Positions 43,293 to 53,753 of a DNA stretch of 64,000 bases are shown piece after piece. This DNA is from Rhododendron vialii (taxonomy: Eukaryota; Streptophyta; Magnoliopsida; Ericales; Ericaceae). Both the position numbers and the translations under genes were made by a program. The stretch spans positions 46,404,501 through 46,468,500 of the forward strand of contig NC_080557.1 of assembly GCF_030253575.1 (NCBI RefSeq). Reading direction: 5' to 3'. The notes below the pieces were generated by a model. The model did not search any database and had not been told where the DNA came from. It saw only the letters and a list, made by a program, of their open reading frames with translations. Positions within the stretch are counted from its first letter, which is position 1. The number at the start of each line of letters is the position of its first letter.

Positions 43293-45662
43293 TTTTTACA
43301 CAAAACCCATCCAAAACCAATGTTACAAGAGATTCATTTACTTTAGAAGTCAGAGAATTCAACTGTGATTATTGACTAGAATAAGACTGGTGCAAGTCAA
43401 AATTGTAGGCTTTAGTATTTCACTCCATTCATTATACCTCTATTTGTTGTGTGTACAAGTACATAGAGCTCTGAAAAAGAACATGGACAGGGCAACAAGA
43501 TATGCTTCTGGTTCAAAGAATAATAAGAGCAAACTAATGATTTCCCAAGTTTTTGTTTCCTATATTGTATTCTTTTTTTGACAATACCTATATTGTATTC
43601 TAGTTGTTATTTTTCTTTTGTATTTGTTAGATTTCTTGGAGAGTTCTAACTTAAAACTAATTGGCAATAAGTGGAGTAACCTATAGATCATAATAACCAA
43701 GCTTGAGTGACTTAGATGAGTGATATGGAATGAAGTCTAATAGTATATGTTAAATCAAGATTATAGAGCAAATTACATCATGATCTTTTGAAATATTTTT
43801 TATTTGGGGTTTTGTATCGATAACTCTACGCTTCAGATGACATTCCCTACGAGGCCTATGAGAAATAATTTTTATTTGGGGTTTTGTATCGATAACTCTA
43901 TGCTTCAGACGACATTCTCTACGAGGCCTATGAGATGAACGGGACGGATCATTGCCGGGTATCCAGAATAAGGGCAAATTTAAGAGTTTTGGCTAGGCAT
44001 GACACGAAACCTAAGCGAGATGTTGCTAGCTTGTTTGTTTAGTTGGAGATGATCATGACTGGCAAATGTTTATGTAGGGCTGGTAAAGAACTTTCGTGCA
44101 CAAATATTGGAAGTCCGAACACATCTTTTAAGCTCAACACAGTATCAATCAAAGCTCATTTGAGATACTGGAATCACAAAGTAGTCGAAGCTCTTTTATG
44201 CAGATAATACTCGAGGCCACCATGATAAATTTTTATGAAGAAAGACTATCAAATATCAATCACCCGAGTACTTCCATACATACATCAAACCGGCCATGCA
44301 TTCAATTTTGGTGTAGGAAAGCACCAAGCTACTCGAGCTCAATAAAAATTCACTATAACGAACCAAGCTACTTGGGCTCAATACATCATGGCTCGTTAAA
44401 AATTTGCTTGAAATTCGTTAAGGTTTCAAACCAAACTCCTAATATCATTTTCATGATCGACTTGTGTGTTCTGTTAAAAAATCTTCCCCCTTGTATTGCG
44501 TGGCCTATAGGAGACTGAGAGTCATGTGAGACTCATATCCGTGGAATTGAATTCCTTACTTTGGATAGACTGCCGCGTAAAACCTTGGTAAGCATATATT
44601 CAAAGGCCCCAAAAATGAGGATGGGGAGATAGAGAGCAAAAAATCAAATCCTCCAACAAGGCTCAACTCATAGGTCTCATTCCTACCTTTGAATTAAACC
44701 TAATTGGTAAAAGTAATACCATCTCAGGTAGGGACGATTTCACGTTAATCGAGGTGCACGTAAGCTGACCCGTATTCGGTTATCAAAATATATACTTTCC
44801 GCTAAGGAAAATAAGTATTTAATTTTTAAATAAGTATTTATTTTTTGAATTAAAGGTGATGTATTGTGAGAGAATAACATGTATCATAAAGCATAAAATA
44901 ATTACTTAAAAAATAAGAACCTTAGTAGAACAGGGCCTTATTCAGGGTTTCAAAATTAGTTGAGGTGCACGTAAGCTGACCCGGATGCAGCTATCAAAAT
45001 ATTATGAAATCTCATGTGGCATAAATAAATTCTGTGTAAAAGAAATTTTCATGCTCCATCATCCAAAAGAATTTAATTTCAGGTGGTAATTTTCTACTAT
45101 AGCTTTTAAACGGATGCTGATTTTGGCACTCCATTTTTGTATGCATACGTTTCACTTTTAACGTGAAGTAACTACTAACTTCATGTACAAAATAGAGCAT
45201 CTACATACAAAAGTAGAGAGCAAAAATCAATTTTCATTTCTAATATCACTTGCGGTTCGAATTTCAAAATTGGAATCGAAATAGAAACCTTTGACCTAGC
45301 CCTCTTACTTTTGCAAATTTACATTGTTGCTTACCTTTTTTTTTACAATCATCTCCCCTAATCACAGCATGGATGTTCTATATTTAACCAGATCGAAGAG
45401 GGGATTAATTAGTCAATGTACGCAGACCCGAACACCCCCGAACTAAAAAAAGAGTCTTACATTTTCTGTCTCGTGCTTTACATGGCTTACGTGCTTGCAT
45501 GCCGTCATGTTCAAGGAATGACGTGTTCACAAAGGTTGAAAATTAAATGTTTCCAAATTAAATTACTGTAAAAATTAAGACTTTGTTTTCTTCATACCCA
45601 AGCACCACGTTAACAGTCAATATCCCTCCAAGATAGACACCACGAAACTTCAACTTCTTGCA
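43293..45662. other. spacer between copies 6 and 7
   Basis: Conserved downstream flank with a local repeat (tttatttggggttttgtatcgataactctacgcttcaga at about 43797-43830 and again at about 43870-43905), then unit sequence from about 43.98 kb and the AT-rich insert near 44.79-44.95 kb. No gene was seen. Confidence 0.5.
45111..45240. mobile_element. foldback MITE upstream of copy 7
   Basis: Same family and same position as the one upstream of copy 6 (after agcttttaaa), so it was copied with the unit. The right flank is decayed. Confidence 0.6.
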
Positions 45663-45670
45663 TATAAATA
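45519..45670 (+). promoter_or_regulatory. shared promoter block, copy 7
   Basis: TGACGTG at 45519-45525, AGTCAA at 45615-45620 and TATAAATA at 45663-45670, 99 bp before the ATG. Confidence 0.6.
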
Positions 45671-45761
45671 GATCCAACTCCCTCCCAGTACTTTTCATAA
45701 TCTACCAACATCACCAGCTAGCTCTTTAATTGCTTTCTCCAATTAGTATAGGCATAGCAAA

Positions 45762-46442
45762 ATGAGAACTATAAACGTTGCCTTAGCCATTTTAGCTCTA
45801 CTTTTTCTTCTAACCATATTCAAACCACATGAAGCAGCTAGAATCTTGCATGAACAAGAAGAAGAGTTTATGAAGAGTGAGAGTTTGCTTTTACAGTCTC
45901 TGGATCATACCCCTGTGGACCCCTCGCATCCGAGTCCCGACACCCACATCTCCGCCAGCACCCTCGGCCAGAAAGGCTTTGCTGTGCAAAGGACTACTGT
46001 GACCCCCTCACATCCAAGTCCCGGCACCAACATCCCCGCTAGCACCCTCGGCCAGAAAGGCTTTGCCGTGCAAAGGACTCCAGTGACCCCCTCGCATCCA
46101 AGTCCCGGCACCCACATCCCCGCTAGCACCCTCGGCCAGAAAGGCTTCGCCGTGCAAAGGACTCCAGTGACTCCCTCGCATCCAAGTCCCGACACCCACA
46201 TCCCCGCCAACACTCTTGTGACCCCCTCGCATCCAAGTCCCGACACCAATATCCCCGCCAGCACCCTCGGCCAGAAAGGCTTTGCCCTGCAAAGGGCTCC
46301 TGTTACCCCCTCGCATCCAAGTCCCGACACCCACATCACCGCCAGCACCCTTGGCCAGAAAGGCTTTGCCGGTCAGGCGATGCCATTGCCACCTCCGGTT
46401 TACCCACAACAAACGGTTCAATTTGGTGTGGCCACCAATTAA
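45762..46442 (+). CDS. secreted peptide precursor, array copy 7 (six motifs)
   Basis: 226 aa, the longest copy. The signal peptide is identical to that of copy 6; linker ILHEQEEEFMKSES. Six motif units: PVDPSHPSPDTHISAS, TVTPSHPSPGTNIPAS, PVTPSHPSPGTHIPAS, PVTPSHPSPDTHIPAN, VTPSHPSPDTNIPAS and PVTPSHPSPDTHITAS. The spacer between units 4 and 5 is shortened to TL, an in-frame deletion of GQKGFAVQR and part of the next motif. The others are TLGQKGFA(V/L)QR. Tail GQAMPLPPPVYPQQT...FGVATN. Variation at the G/D and P/S/T positions of the core suggests either diversification of released peptides or relaxed constraint on some units. Confidence 0.85.
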   Translation: MRTINVALAILALLFLLTIFKPHEAARILHEQEEEFMKSESLLLQSLDHTPVDPSHPSPDTHISASTLGQKGFAVQRTTVTPSHPSPGTNIPASTLGQKGFAVQRTPVTPSHPSPGTHIPASTLGQKGFAVQRTPVTPSHPSPDTHIPANTLVTPSHPSPDTNIPASTLGQKGFALQRAPVTPSHPSPDTHITASTLGQKGFAGQAMPLPPPVYPQQTVQFGVATN

Positions 46443-47469
46443 TTTGTACACAAAACCCAGCCAAAACCAATGTTACAAGAGATTCATTTACTTTTGAAGT
46501 CAGAGAATTCAACTGTGATTATTGACTAGAATAAGACTGGTGCAAGTCAAAATTGTAGGCTTTAGTATTTCACTCCATTCATTATACGTACCTCTATTTG
46601 TTGTGTGTATAAATACATAGAGCTCTGAAAAAGAACATGGACAGGGCAACAAGATATGCTTCTGGTTTGCGTTTGGACTATGTTGATTAGCAAAGAATAA
46701 TAAGAGCAAACTAATGATTTCCCAAGTTTTTGTTTCCTATGTTGTATTCTTTTTTTGACAATACCTATATGGTATTCTTGTTGTTACTTTTCTTTTGTAT
46801 TTGTTAGATTTTTTGGAGAGTTCCAACTTAAAACTAATTGGCAATAAGCTAGTGGAGTAAATTACAAATTATAATAACCAAGTTTGGGTGGCTTAAATGA
46901 GCAATATGGAATAAAGTCTAATAGTATATGTTAAATCAAGATGATAGAGCAAATTACATCGTGATCTTTTGAAATATTTTATATTTGTGGTTTTGTATCG
47001 ATAACTCTACACTTCAGACGACATTCTCTACGAGGCCTATGAGATGAACGGGGCGGATCATTGCCGGGTATCCAGAATAAGGGCAACTTTAAGAGTTTAG
47101 AAGAGTATGGAGGATTAGAGTATGACGAGGAGCTTACCCCCATATTGTGAGGCTGCAAATCCTTGTAATTTTGTTGTTATGTTGGAAATTTCTAATAATT
47201 CTTGTAGTCATTCATTCTATCGCCGCTTTTGGCCCGTAGATCATTACTGTGTTATTATTATTATTATTATTGTTATCATTATTAGCAGTAGAAGAATACA
47301 AATACCTGAATTACATAAAACATAAGTCCACAATTATACTAAGCTCAACAGATAGTTCATTAAGGGAACAAATTACTAAGCAAATAGATCAAGGGAACAA
47401 ATAATCAATCTCAGTTTTTTGCAAAGATTGACTCTCTTTGACCTCCAGTACTATAGAAGTATACAAAGG

Positions 47470-47732
47470 GGGAAGTGCTACAATACACACCCCTTATTTG
47501 AATGTATATCATATGTACCATCATTGAAACACACCAAAATGTTATGATTCCCAAAATATTATGAATCTATTGCTAAAAAGTTACGAATTTTTAGTATAAA
47601 AGTTACGATATGAAATAAAATATTATGAATAACCGGTCCTACAAGTAATTTTTTATGAGGTGGCACAATATGAACCATACAATAGGTGCATATAATACAC
47701 ACCTTAAAATAGTGTGTATTGAAGACTTTCTC
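47470..47732. mobile_element. Mutator-like MITE
   Basis: Ends ggaagtgctacaatacacacc and ggtgtgtattgaagactttctc-type sequence are imperfect inverted repeats. Flanks atacaaagg on both sides (47461-47469, 47733-47741) form a perfect 9-bp target duplication. 263 bp, no frame. Confidence 0.75.
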
Positions 47733-47756
47733 ATACAAAGGTGGCAACTAAGCTTA

Positions 47757-47997
47757 GGCCCCGTTCCGGAATGCGAAATAAGTACTTATTTTTTAAGAAG
47801 GCAATTTCAAGCTCAAAAATAATGGGCTTATTGAAATATAAAAATATGCATTATGGATCTTGTTTGAAAGATCTCATTGAGATCTTTAATACGGTGCAAA
47901 AAAATTTGAAAAATTATTTTTCATTTACATTATTTTTGAGTTTGAAAATATGAAATAAGTATTTATTTTTTAAGAAGGTGTTCTGGAACGGGCTCTA
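47757..47997. mobile_element. MITE with GGCCCCGTTCCGGAA ends
   Basis: Left GGCCCCGTTCCGGAATGCG, right GTTCTGGAACGGGCTC, with inner inverted words aaataagtacttattttttaagaagg and aaataagtatttattttttaagaagg near the ends. AT-rich interior, no frame. The superfamily is not resolved. Confidence 0.65.
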
Positions 47998-50545
47998 AGT
48001 TAATTTTGTTCGACAATTACTAGTTAGATGCCTTGTCTAGTGGGGAAAGAAAAAGAGTAGAAAAGTAATCCAATTTTAACTAAGACAATTAACGCTACAA
48101 CCTCATACATAAACGAGGAGAGTCACTCCACATCCATCTTCATGAGCGTGAGCGTGAGCGTTTGCGTTGACTCTTCTCCTTGGGTGGGGGGTGGTTTTTT
48201 AGAGTTTTTCAAAAGGTCCAGAGTCACCGCACGTCTATTGGGGCCTATTTCAGACCCTACAGAAAAATACCCATAAATTTTAAGATAATATTTTATAGAG
48301 CCCTGTAAAAAATCAACTCCAACGGATATCCGTAGGTATGTCTTTTTGAATTTGTAGTGAAACTCCCTACGAATTCAAGAAACATACCTACCGATATCCG
48401 TTGGAGCTGATTTCTTATAAGACCTCATAAAATATTATTTTAAAATTTATAAATATTTTTTTTTATTTTTATAGGGCCCGAAATGGACCTCAATAGGCGT
48501 GTGGTAGCCTACCTTGCGCTGGACGTAGGATTGTCGTTTTACAATTGCCAGTTGGGTTGAGCTGATCGGCTGAGCTAGCTATCAGCTTCTCCTTTACGCA
48601 GTCTGCTCTTTGCTTGATAGAAGGGCATGATGAAATATATATATATATGCTACGAGCACAGATGAAAGTGCACGAATTCTGCCATACATATATGTTTTTG
48701 AAACCGTTCAATGCGTGTGGGCTCCACGTGCGTCGAACGATTTCAAATTAACACAAATGTGTCCAGATCTTTGCACTTTTGTCTTTGCTCATAGCATTGC
48801 TCGATGAAAAATACTACCCGCAAAATTTTCAGAGGAAAGTTCATATTCCATCTCATTCTGTTTGTCCATTTTTTTTTACTTTCTAATGTTGCAAATTGTT
48901 TGTCGATTTTGAACTATCGAAAACGAAATCGTAGAAAAACACCTTGTCATCACTCTTCTAAAGAATTGAAGTGACAAGTGCAACTGAAATTAAATGCCAA
49001 TTTTTTGAAAAGTTTAATTACAACTTTTAATTATTGCTAGTATCTTTGTCTTATTAATTAATAAGTTGGATTTTTTCAAACTACACGGAGGGAGTAGCGT
49101 TTTCCTTTAGCGTCACTTTCTACTACTTTTTCGCCAATTAATTAGTCCGGTGGACGATTTTTCTAGGAAAACAAAAGAATATTTACAGTATTTATTTACC
49201 TTGTAAAAGTCAATTTTGGAGAGGTAGGAATGCGTTTACTCTGTTTTTTCTAACAACTAAGCCTTCTTGTTTGAATTAATAGTATTTATTTTCCATTGAA
49301 TGGAATGAGGAATCCAATTCCGCGGATAATATTTCACGCGAGAGACTTGTGCATTACCCAAATTGTCCCCCTAAAGTCGGACAGGGATTAGATATTGCAT
49401 TTGCATGGCAATCAGACTTTGCAACAAACCCTTTACACGCCTATATACTCTGCAACCAAGACTTCAAAGTTCAAAGTTTACAGATCAAAAAAAGAGACTT
49501 CAAAGTTCAAACATTCAAAAAAAAAAAAAAAAAACATTTAGAAGAAGATCAACCATTCAACAAGATTCACCCCCTTGTAACAGGGGCCGACGAAGGGGGC
49601 GGAGTGGGTGAAACGATAAGTGTTGGACACCGGGTCAGGCAAGGCATGGCACGACATATGTTTATCACCGGACTAGGCAGGGCATGGCATGGCATGACAT
49701 GTGCTTGCCACCAAAATCTTAGAACAAGAATTTATATTTACTCCATTTCATTTTTCTCTCTTTGAACTTGAAAATCCAAGCCATCCAACCAAAACCAAGG
49801 CGAGTGCTGCACGTTGTAGTTAAGATAGATTTGTCCCCGTTGCGGTTCTTACGGTTTACATGGGCATCTATCTCTCAGCAATACTTGATCGAGCGCACCA
49901 CAGAAGCAGCACTACAATCAATGGGTCTGTCGAACCAAACTTGTGTTTGTACTCTCTCAAATGAAAAATCTCTGACTCAATGAAGGCATTCGAAAATCAA
50001 CCCATCCTAAAATGAATAAAGGATGCAATATAGATAGACTAACTGAAGACTTTCTTAATAGTCACAAGAGAAGAGACACATCTATTCATAAAAATAAAAA
50101 ATAAAAAAACATCCGTCTACGGTGAACAAGCGTCGCCAAACACAAGACTCCAAATCTGAGTCAATTTACCTCTGCACCCAAAACAAAATACTTATACTCC
50201 ATTCTAAAAGTATTTGCAAAGACAGTGAACAAACACAGGTCATCAAAAGGACCTCGGGTAGCGCGCGCAGAGAGAGAGAGAGAGTGCGGTTTCATTTTCT
50301 ATTTTGACGTCCCCACCTTGCATGCTGCAGTCATGTTCAAGGAAATAGAGGAATACGTGTTTACAAAAAGGTTGAAGAAATGGAAGTCTCAGATTAAAAA
50401 TTAGAAAAACTTTGCGACCCATTCAATTTCTGAACCCCATGTTTAATCCAATTAACGAGTCAACAGTCAAAATCCCCTTCCAACAAATTTTAAAAAAAAA
50501 AAACACGTAAAAACTCCAAGTCCTACCCCTTGATATCTTGCACCC

Positions 50546-50553
50546 TATAAATA
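50546..50553 (+). promoter_or_regulatory. TATA box of peptide copy 8
   Basis: TATAAATA in caccctataaatacccc, 67 bp before the ATG. AGTCAA lies at 50465-50470; a TGACGTG box is not seen at the expected place. Confidence 0.65.
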
Positions 50554-50612
50554 CCCCAGGCTCCCCTGCATGAATTCCTCAACTCTTTATTTGCTTTCCT
50601 ATAACAAACAAG

Positions 50613-50879
50613 ATGAAACCCATAAACAAATCTTTGGCAATTCTAGCCCTCCTGTTTCTTCTAAGCATGTTCAAACCACATGAAGCTGCTAGAGTCTTAA
50701 GTGAAGAAAACCTGAGTTTACAGTCTCTGAGGGCTGATGTCCCCCCGTCGGCAGGAAGTGGGGGGACGCACATACCACATACTAGTACCCTCGGCCAGAA
50801 AGGCTTTGCCGGTCATGCTATGCCGCCGCCGCCGCCGCTGCCGCAACTCATGGTTCCAGTTGGTGTCGCCACAAGTTGA
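50613..50879 (+). CDS. secreted peptide precursor, array copy 8 (divergent, one motif)
   Basis: 88 aa. Signal peptide MKPINKSLAILALLFLLSMF ending KPHEAA, short linker RVLSEENLSLQSLRA, then a single motif DVPPSAGSGGTHIPHTS, spacer TLGQKGFAGHA and tail MPPPPPLPQLMVPVGVATS. It is the most diverged and simplest member, and lies at the array edge next to the bHLH gene. Its leader, T-H-I-P core and tail confirm homology. The VPPS...G.THIP form looks closest to known single-copy phytocytokine precursors, so this copy may resemble the ancestral state. A (GA)n run lies upstream at about 50268-50284. Confidence 0.82.
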   Translation: MKPINKSLAILALLFLLSMFKPHEAARVLSEENLSLQSLRADVPPSAGSGGTHIPHTSTLGQKGFAGHAMPPPPPLPQLMVPVGVATS

Positions 50880-52277
50880 TTCTAAACAAAACCCGCCCAA
50901 AAGCCCTTCTTATTACTCATTTACTACCTTAGTAAGTCAGAGAAATCAACCGTAACTAGGGGCTAGAATAAGACTGGTGCAGACCCAGGCAAATAGCATT
51001 TTTGATCTTCATTCTTTTTTATCTTTTGTGTGATGTAAGTATGCTAGTTCTATAGAATATGGAAAGAGCAAGAGTTTTCTCTTGGTTTATGTTTGGATGC
51101 TGATCATAATAGAAGGAAAAAAGAAAAGGAAAGAAAAAAAGGAAAGTGATTCAGGTCACTTTTTGGATCAACATTATTTAACACTTTCCTCCCCAGTTCT
51201 GCTACTTCATCTACAGACTTCTCATCGGATTTAGATACACAGGTGAGCAAAAAAAATGAAAAACAAGAATTAGAATGCTACTGAAAGGAGATAATGCTAC
51301 ATTGGTAATTCTATTAATTAAGGTCTAATTTTACTGACAAGACTAGGATAATTTATGTCTTTGTTATCTTAGATTTGAGTTTACCTACATACTACTTCTG
51401 CACACTAATATTTAGAAACAATACGTGGCTTAAGTTAACCACGAAGTTGGGAGCCAAAAGCAAGTTCCTTATTCATGTTTGATTTGCAGAATTCAAATTG
51501 GCGAATAAAGAAGGGATAAGGTACTTTGGGATATCTAATCTGTAACCAAACAAAGAGAAATGAAATCCCACATAATTTAATTCCCTTTACTCTCAATTCC
51601 CAAGTTCCAAGCAATTCTGAATGATCTTACATGGAAGATGGAGAGAGGCACTTTTGTAATGTGTACTTGACCATGGCTGATATTGCTAATACCAACATAG
51701 GCTTCCAGGAACTTATAGAGCTTTATGTGTTTAGTGACTAGGGTCCTTGCTCTACTGTTGAATAAGTTTAGGTTGATTCAACTCAGGTTCTGCTTGAAAA
51801 TCTGCATCAGAGTACTAGTTCTCATTCTCAGGAACTTCAAATGAAACACCAAACCTACCACCCCCTTCTAAGTTCTTACTGTCTTCAACAGGAATGTGAA
51901 GTCAGACAAAAGACTATAGCGACACGGATCAGTAATCCTCAAGTTTTAGATCCAACCCATCAAAATTTCATTTACGGTTAATATCCAATCCTCGTTGCGG
52001 GTTGTTTTATGGCTTTTCCACTCTTTTATATGCCAAACACAACAAAAACTCAACAGAACTATCCTGATGAATTTAACTATTAAGTAGCTTCAACAATTGT
52101 AAGTTCGAGGATACATACTCGAAGCAAATAAAACCAGATAAGCAACAACAAAACGTTCCCAGTTTTCAACAAGGATTGCACAATCCTAACTTGAGCAAAT
52201 ACGACCACTTCTTGAACAGCGAGACACGATATGCAACAAGAGACTAACCTTCGAAATACAACACCAAAAGCCAGATC
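50880..52277. other. intergenic between copy 8 and the bHLH gene
   Basis: The first ~200 bp keep the array flank (aataagactggtgca; atatggaaagagcaag). The remainder includes the 3' flank of the convergent bHLH gene. No gene was seen. Confidence 0.55.
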
Positions 52278-53753
52278 TCACCTTGAAAGAGCAGTAACAA
52301 GCTTCTCCTTCAAATGCTCAGCAGTGCCACCTTGAGCCCGGATAGAGAATGTATGAACAATCTCACCTTCTTCTGTTGTGGAAACTTTAGACTCCTGTGC
52401 TATAACTTGATGCTCCCTGAACGCCTTTATAACCCTTGAAACCGGGTGAGAATCCAATGGGCAACTCACTCGTACAACTGCATCGTCGTGCCTCGCTTGA
52501 AAATCAATTTCTGGGACACTGCCCTGCTTTTGCTTATAGTTAACCATATCCTTTTCAGCTTCTAGAATCCTTATCTTTCCTTGAAGATCATTGATATACG
52601 AAATGGCATCGCCAAGAAGAGAGGCCTTGTCCATTTTGGAGATATTAGGAACAACAGCTCGCAATGCATAAAACCGTTGGTTGAGCTTCTCTCTCCTCTG
52701 TCGCTCTGCTTCCACATGATTCAATGGTTCCTCTCTCCCATTGGCAGGCTTTCTCCCTCTCTTTCTAGGTTTCCTCTCATCAGATTGAATCAACAAGTCC
52801 TCGCGACCTTGTTCCAAACCCCCCAAATTCATGTGTGGAAACAATTTTGCTTCACCCTCATCACTTCGACACCCATTTGAAGAGTTCCCATAAACTTGAT
52901 TAGAGCCCACACCTTGCAATTCATAAGATTCTGATGCAAACCCAGAATCATCTTCCACTTTGGGTGAGAAGCTTATAGTCATGGCACGCGATTTTGTGCC
53001 ACCAAGACTAAGTTCATGCCCAAATATCTTTGGCACCAGTTTTCCCTGTGAAGGCAGAGGTCCCCCAAATGCAGTTTTAACCACTTGAACCAAATTCTGT
53101 TCTTCAGGGACCGTTTTTATTGAGCCAATCTCCACTACTCCTGATTTTAGTGGGACAAAAACTACTGTCTCGAATCGAGCCAAATTTGCTAAATAAGATC
53201 TGGATTGGTAGTGTTCTGAACAATTTTTTGTATCTGAAGCCCAAATCACTCTACCAGTATTGAATGCCTGAGAAGGTGTAGAGGGCTTATCAAATGGGAA
53301 TGAGTAATACATAGATGTGAGATAGAACATCTCCACATCTGAAACCAAATCCAAATTCAATGCACAATTATCTTCCTCAACCCCTCCAAAACAGGCATGA
53401 AGCTTCTGCAACACCCTCTTTTTCCTATCTCCTCCCTCATACTTCCGATCCTGTGACCCGTTCCCAGTCCCAACCTCACTCCCTTTCGCCTCTCTACAAT
53501 ACCCATCACCCCAAATCAAGGCCGAATTTCCCGATTTCGACTTAGAAACCTGCCAGAAAATTGCATAGTTCCAATTTGAGCCCTCAACAATCTTGGAAAG
53601 CCCTTTCTGTAAACCTAGATCTCCGGCCGACGATGCAAACTCCGACAACACATTGCCAGAGGCCGAAGCAACCAAGAATTCAAAGGCTTCACTGCCCAAC
53701 ACGGATTCCACCATACCCTTGTCCGCTTCATTCAGCCAAAACTTTTCCCCCAT
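52278..53753 (-). CDS. bHLH transcription factor, JAM3/bHLH3-like (subgroup IIId)
   Basis: 491 aa from the ATG at 53753 ([20 protein letters not shown]); the frame is open 7 codons further up but only from a TTG. No intron. The N-terminal bHLH-MYC_N region spans about residues 5-190 ([49 protein letters not shown]). A Lys/Arg patch [16 protein letters not shown] leads into the basic helix-loop-helix at about 343-392 ([39 protein letters not shown]). A C-terminal ACT-like region follows ([20 protein letters not shown], ending [11 protein letters not shown]). In Arabidopsis, members of this clade repress jasmonate responses by competing with MYC2 for targets and bind JAZ proteins; that role is transferred from family knowledge. 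Length and intronless structure fit. Confidence 0.93.
   Translation of the reverse strand: MGEKFWLNEADKGMVESVLGSEAFEFLVASASGNVLSEFASSAGDLGLQKGLSKIVEGSNWNYAIFWQVSKSKSGNSALIWGDGYCREAKGSEVGTGNGSQDRKYEGGDRKKRVLQKLHACFGGVEEDNCALNLDLVSDVEMFYLTSMYYSFPFDKPSTPSQAFNTGRVIWASDTKNCSEHYQSRSYLANLARFETVVFVPLKSGVVEIGSIKTVPEEQNLVQVVKTAFGGPLPSQGKLVPKIFGHELSLGGTKSRAMTISFSPKVEDDSGFASESYELQGVGSNQVYGNSSNGCRSDEGEAKLFPHMNLGGLEQGREDLLIQSDERKPRKRGRKPANGREEPLNHVEAERQRREKLNQRFYALRAVVPNISKMDKASLLGDAISYINDLQGKIRILEAEKDMVNYKQKQGSVPEIDFQARHDDAVVRVSCPLDSHPVSRVIKAFREHQVIAQESKVSTTEEGEIVHTFSIRAQGGTAEHLKEKLVTALSR

Larger units (their letters stand above)
46443..50545. other. spacer between copies 7 and 8
   Basis: Conserved flank to about 47.45 kb, two MITEs, unit sequence at 48.0-48.15 kb, then unrelated AT-rich sequence. 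From about 49.29 kb the shared block gaatggaatgaggaatccaattccgcgg recurs. A short open frame at 49349-49765 is not conserved among units and is not called. No gene was seen. Confidence 0.5.

Noticed and set aside
42769..43362. Long minus-strand open frames (up to 197 codons) across peptide copies 6 and 7
   Set aside because: They are antisense shadows of the 84-bp repeats; a unit length divisible by three keeps all frames open. No signal peptide or homology, and they begin in the 3' flank.
49349..49765. 138-codon plus-strand frame near 49.5 kb
   Set aside because: Related unit sequences at 26.4 and 40.6 kb have stops and indels in this frame; contains an A run and simple repeats.
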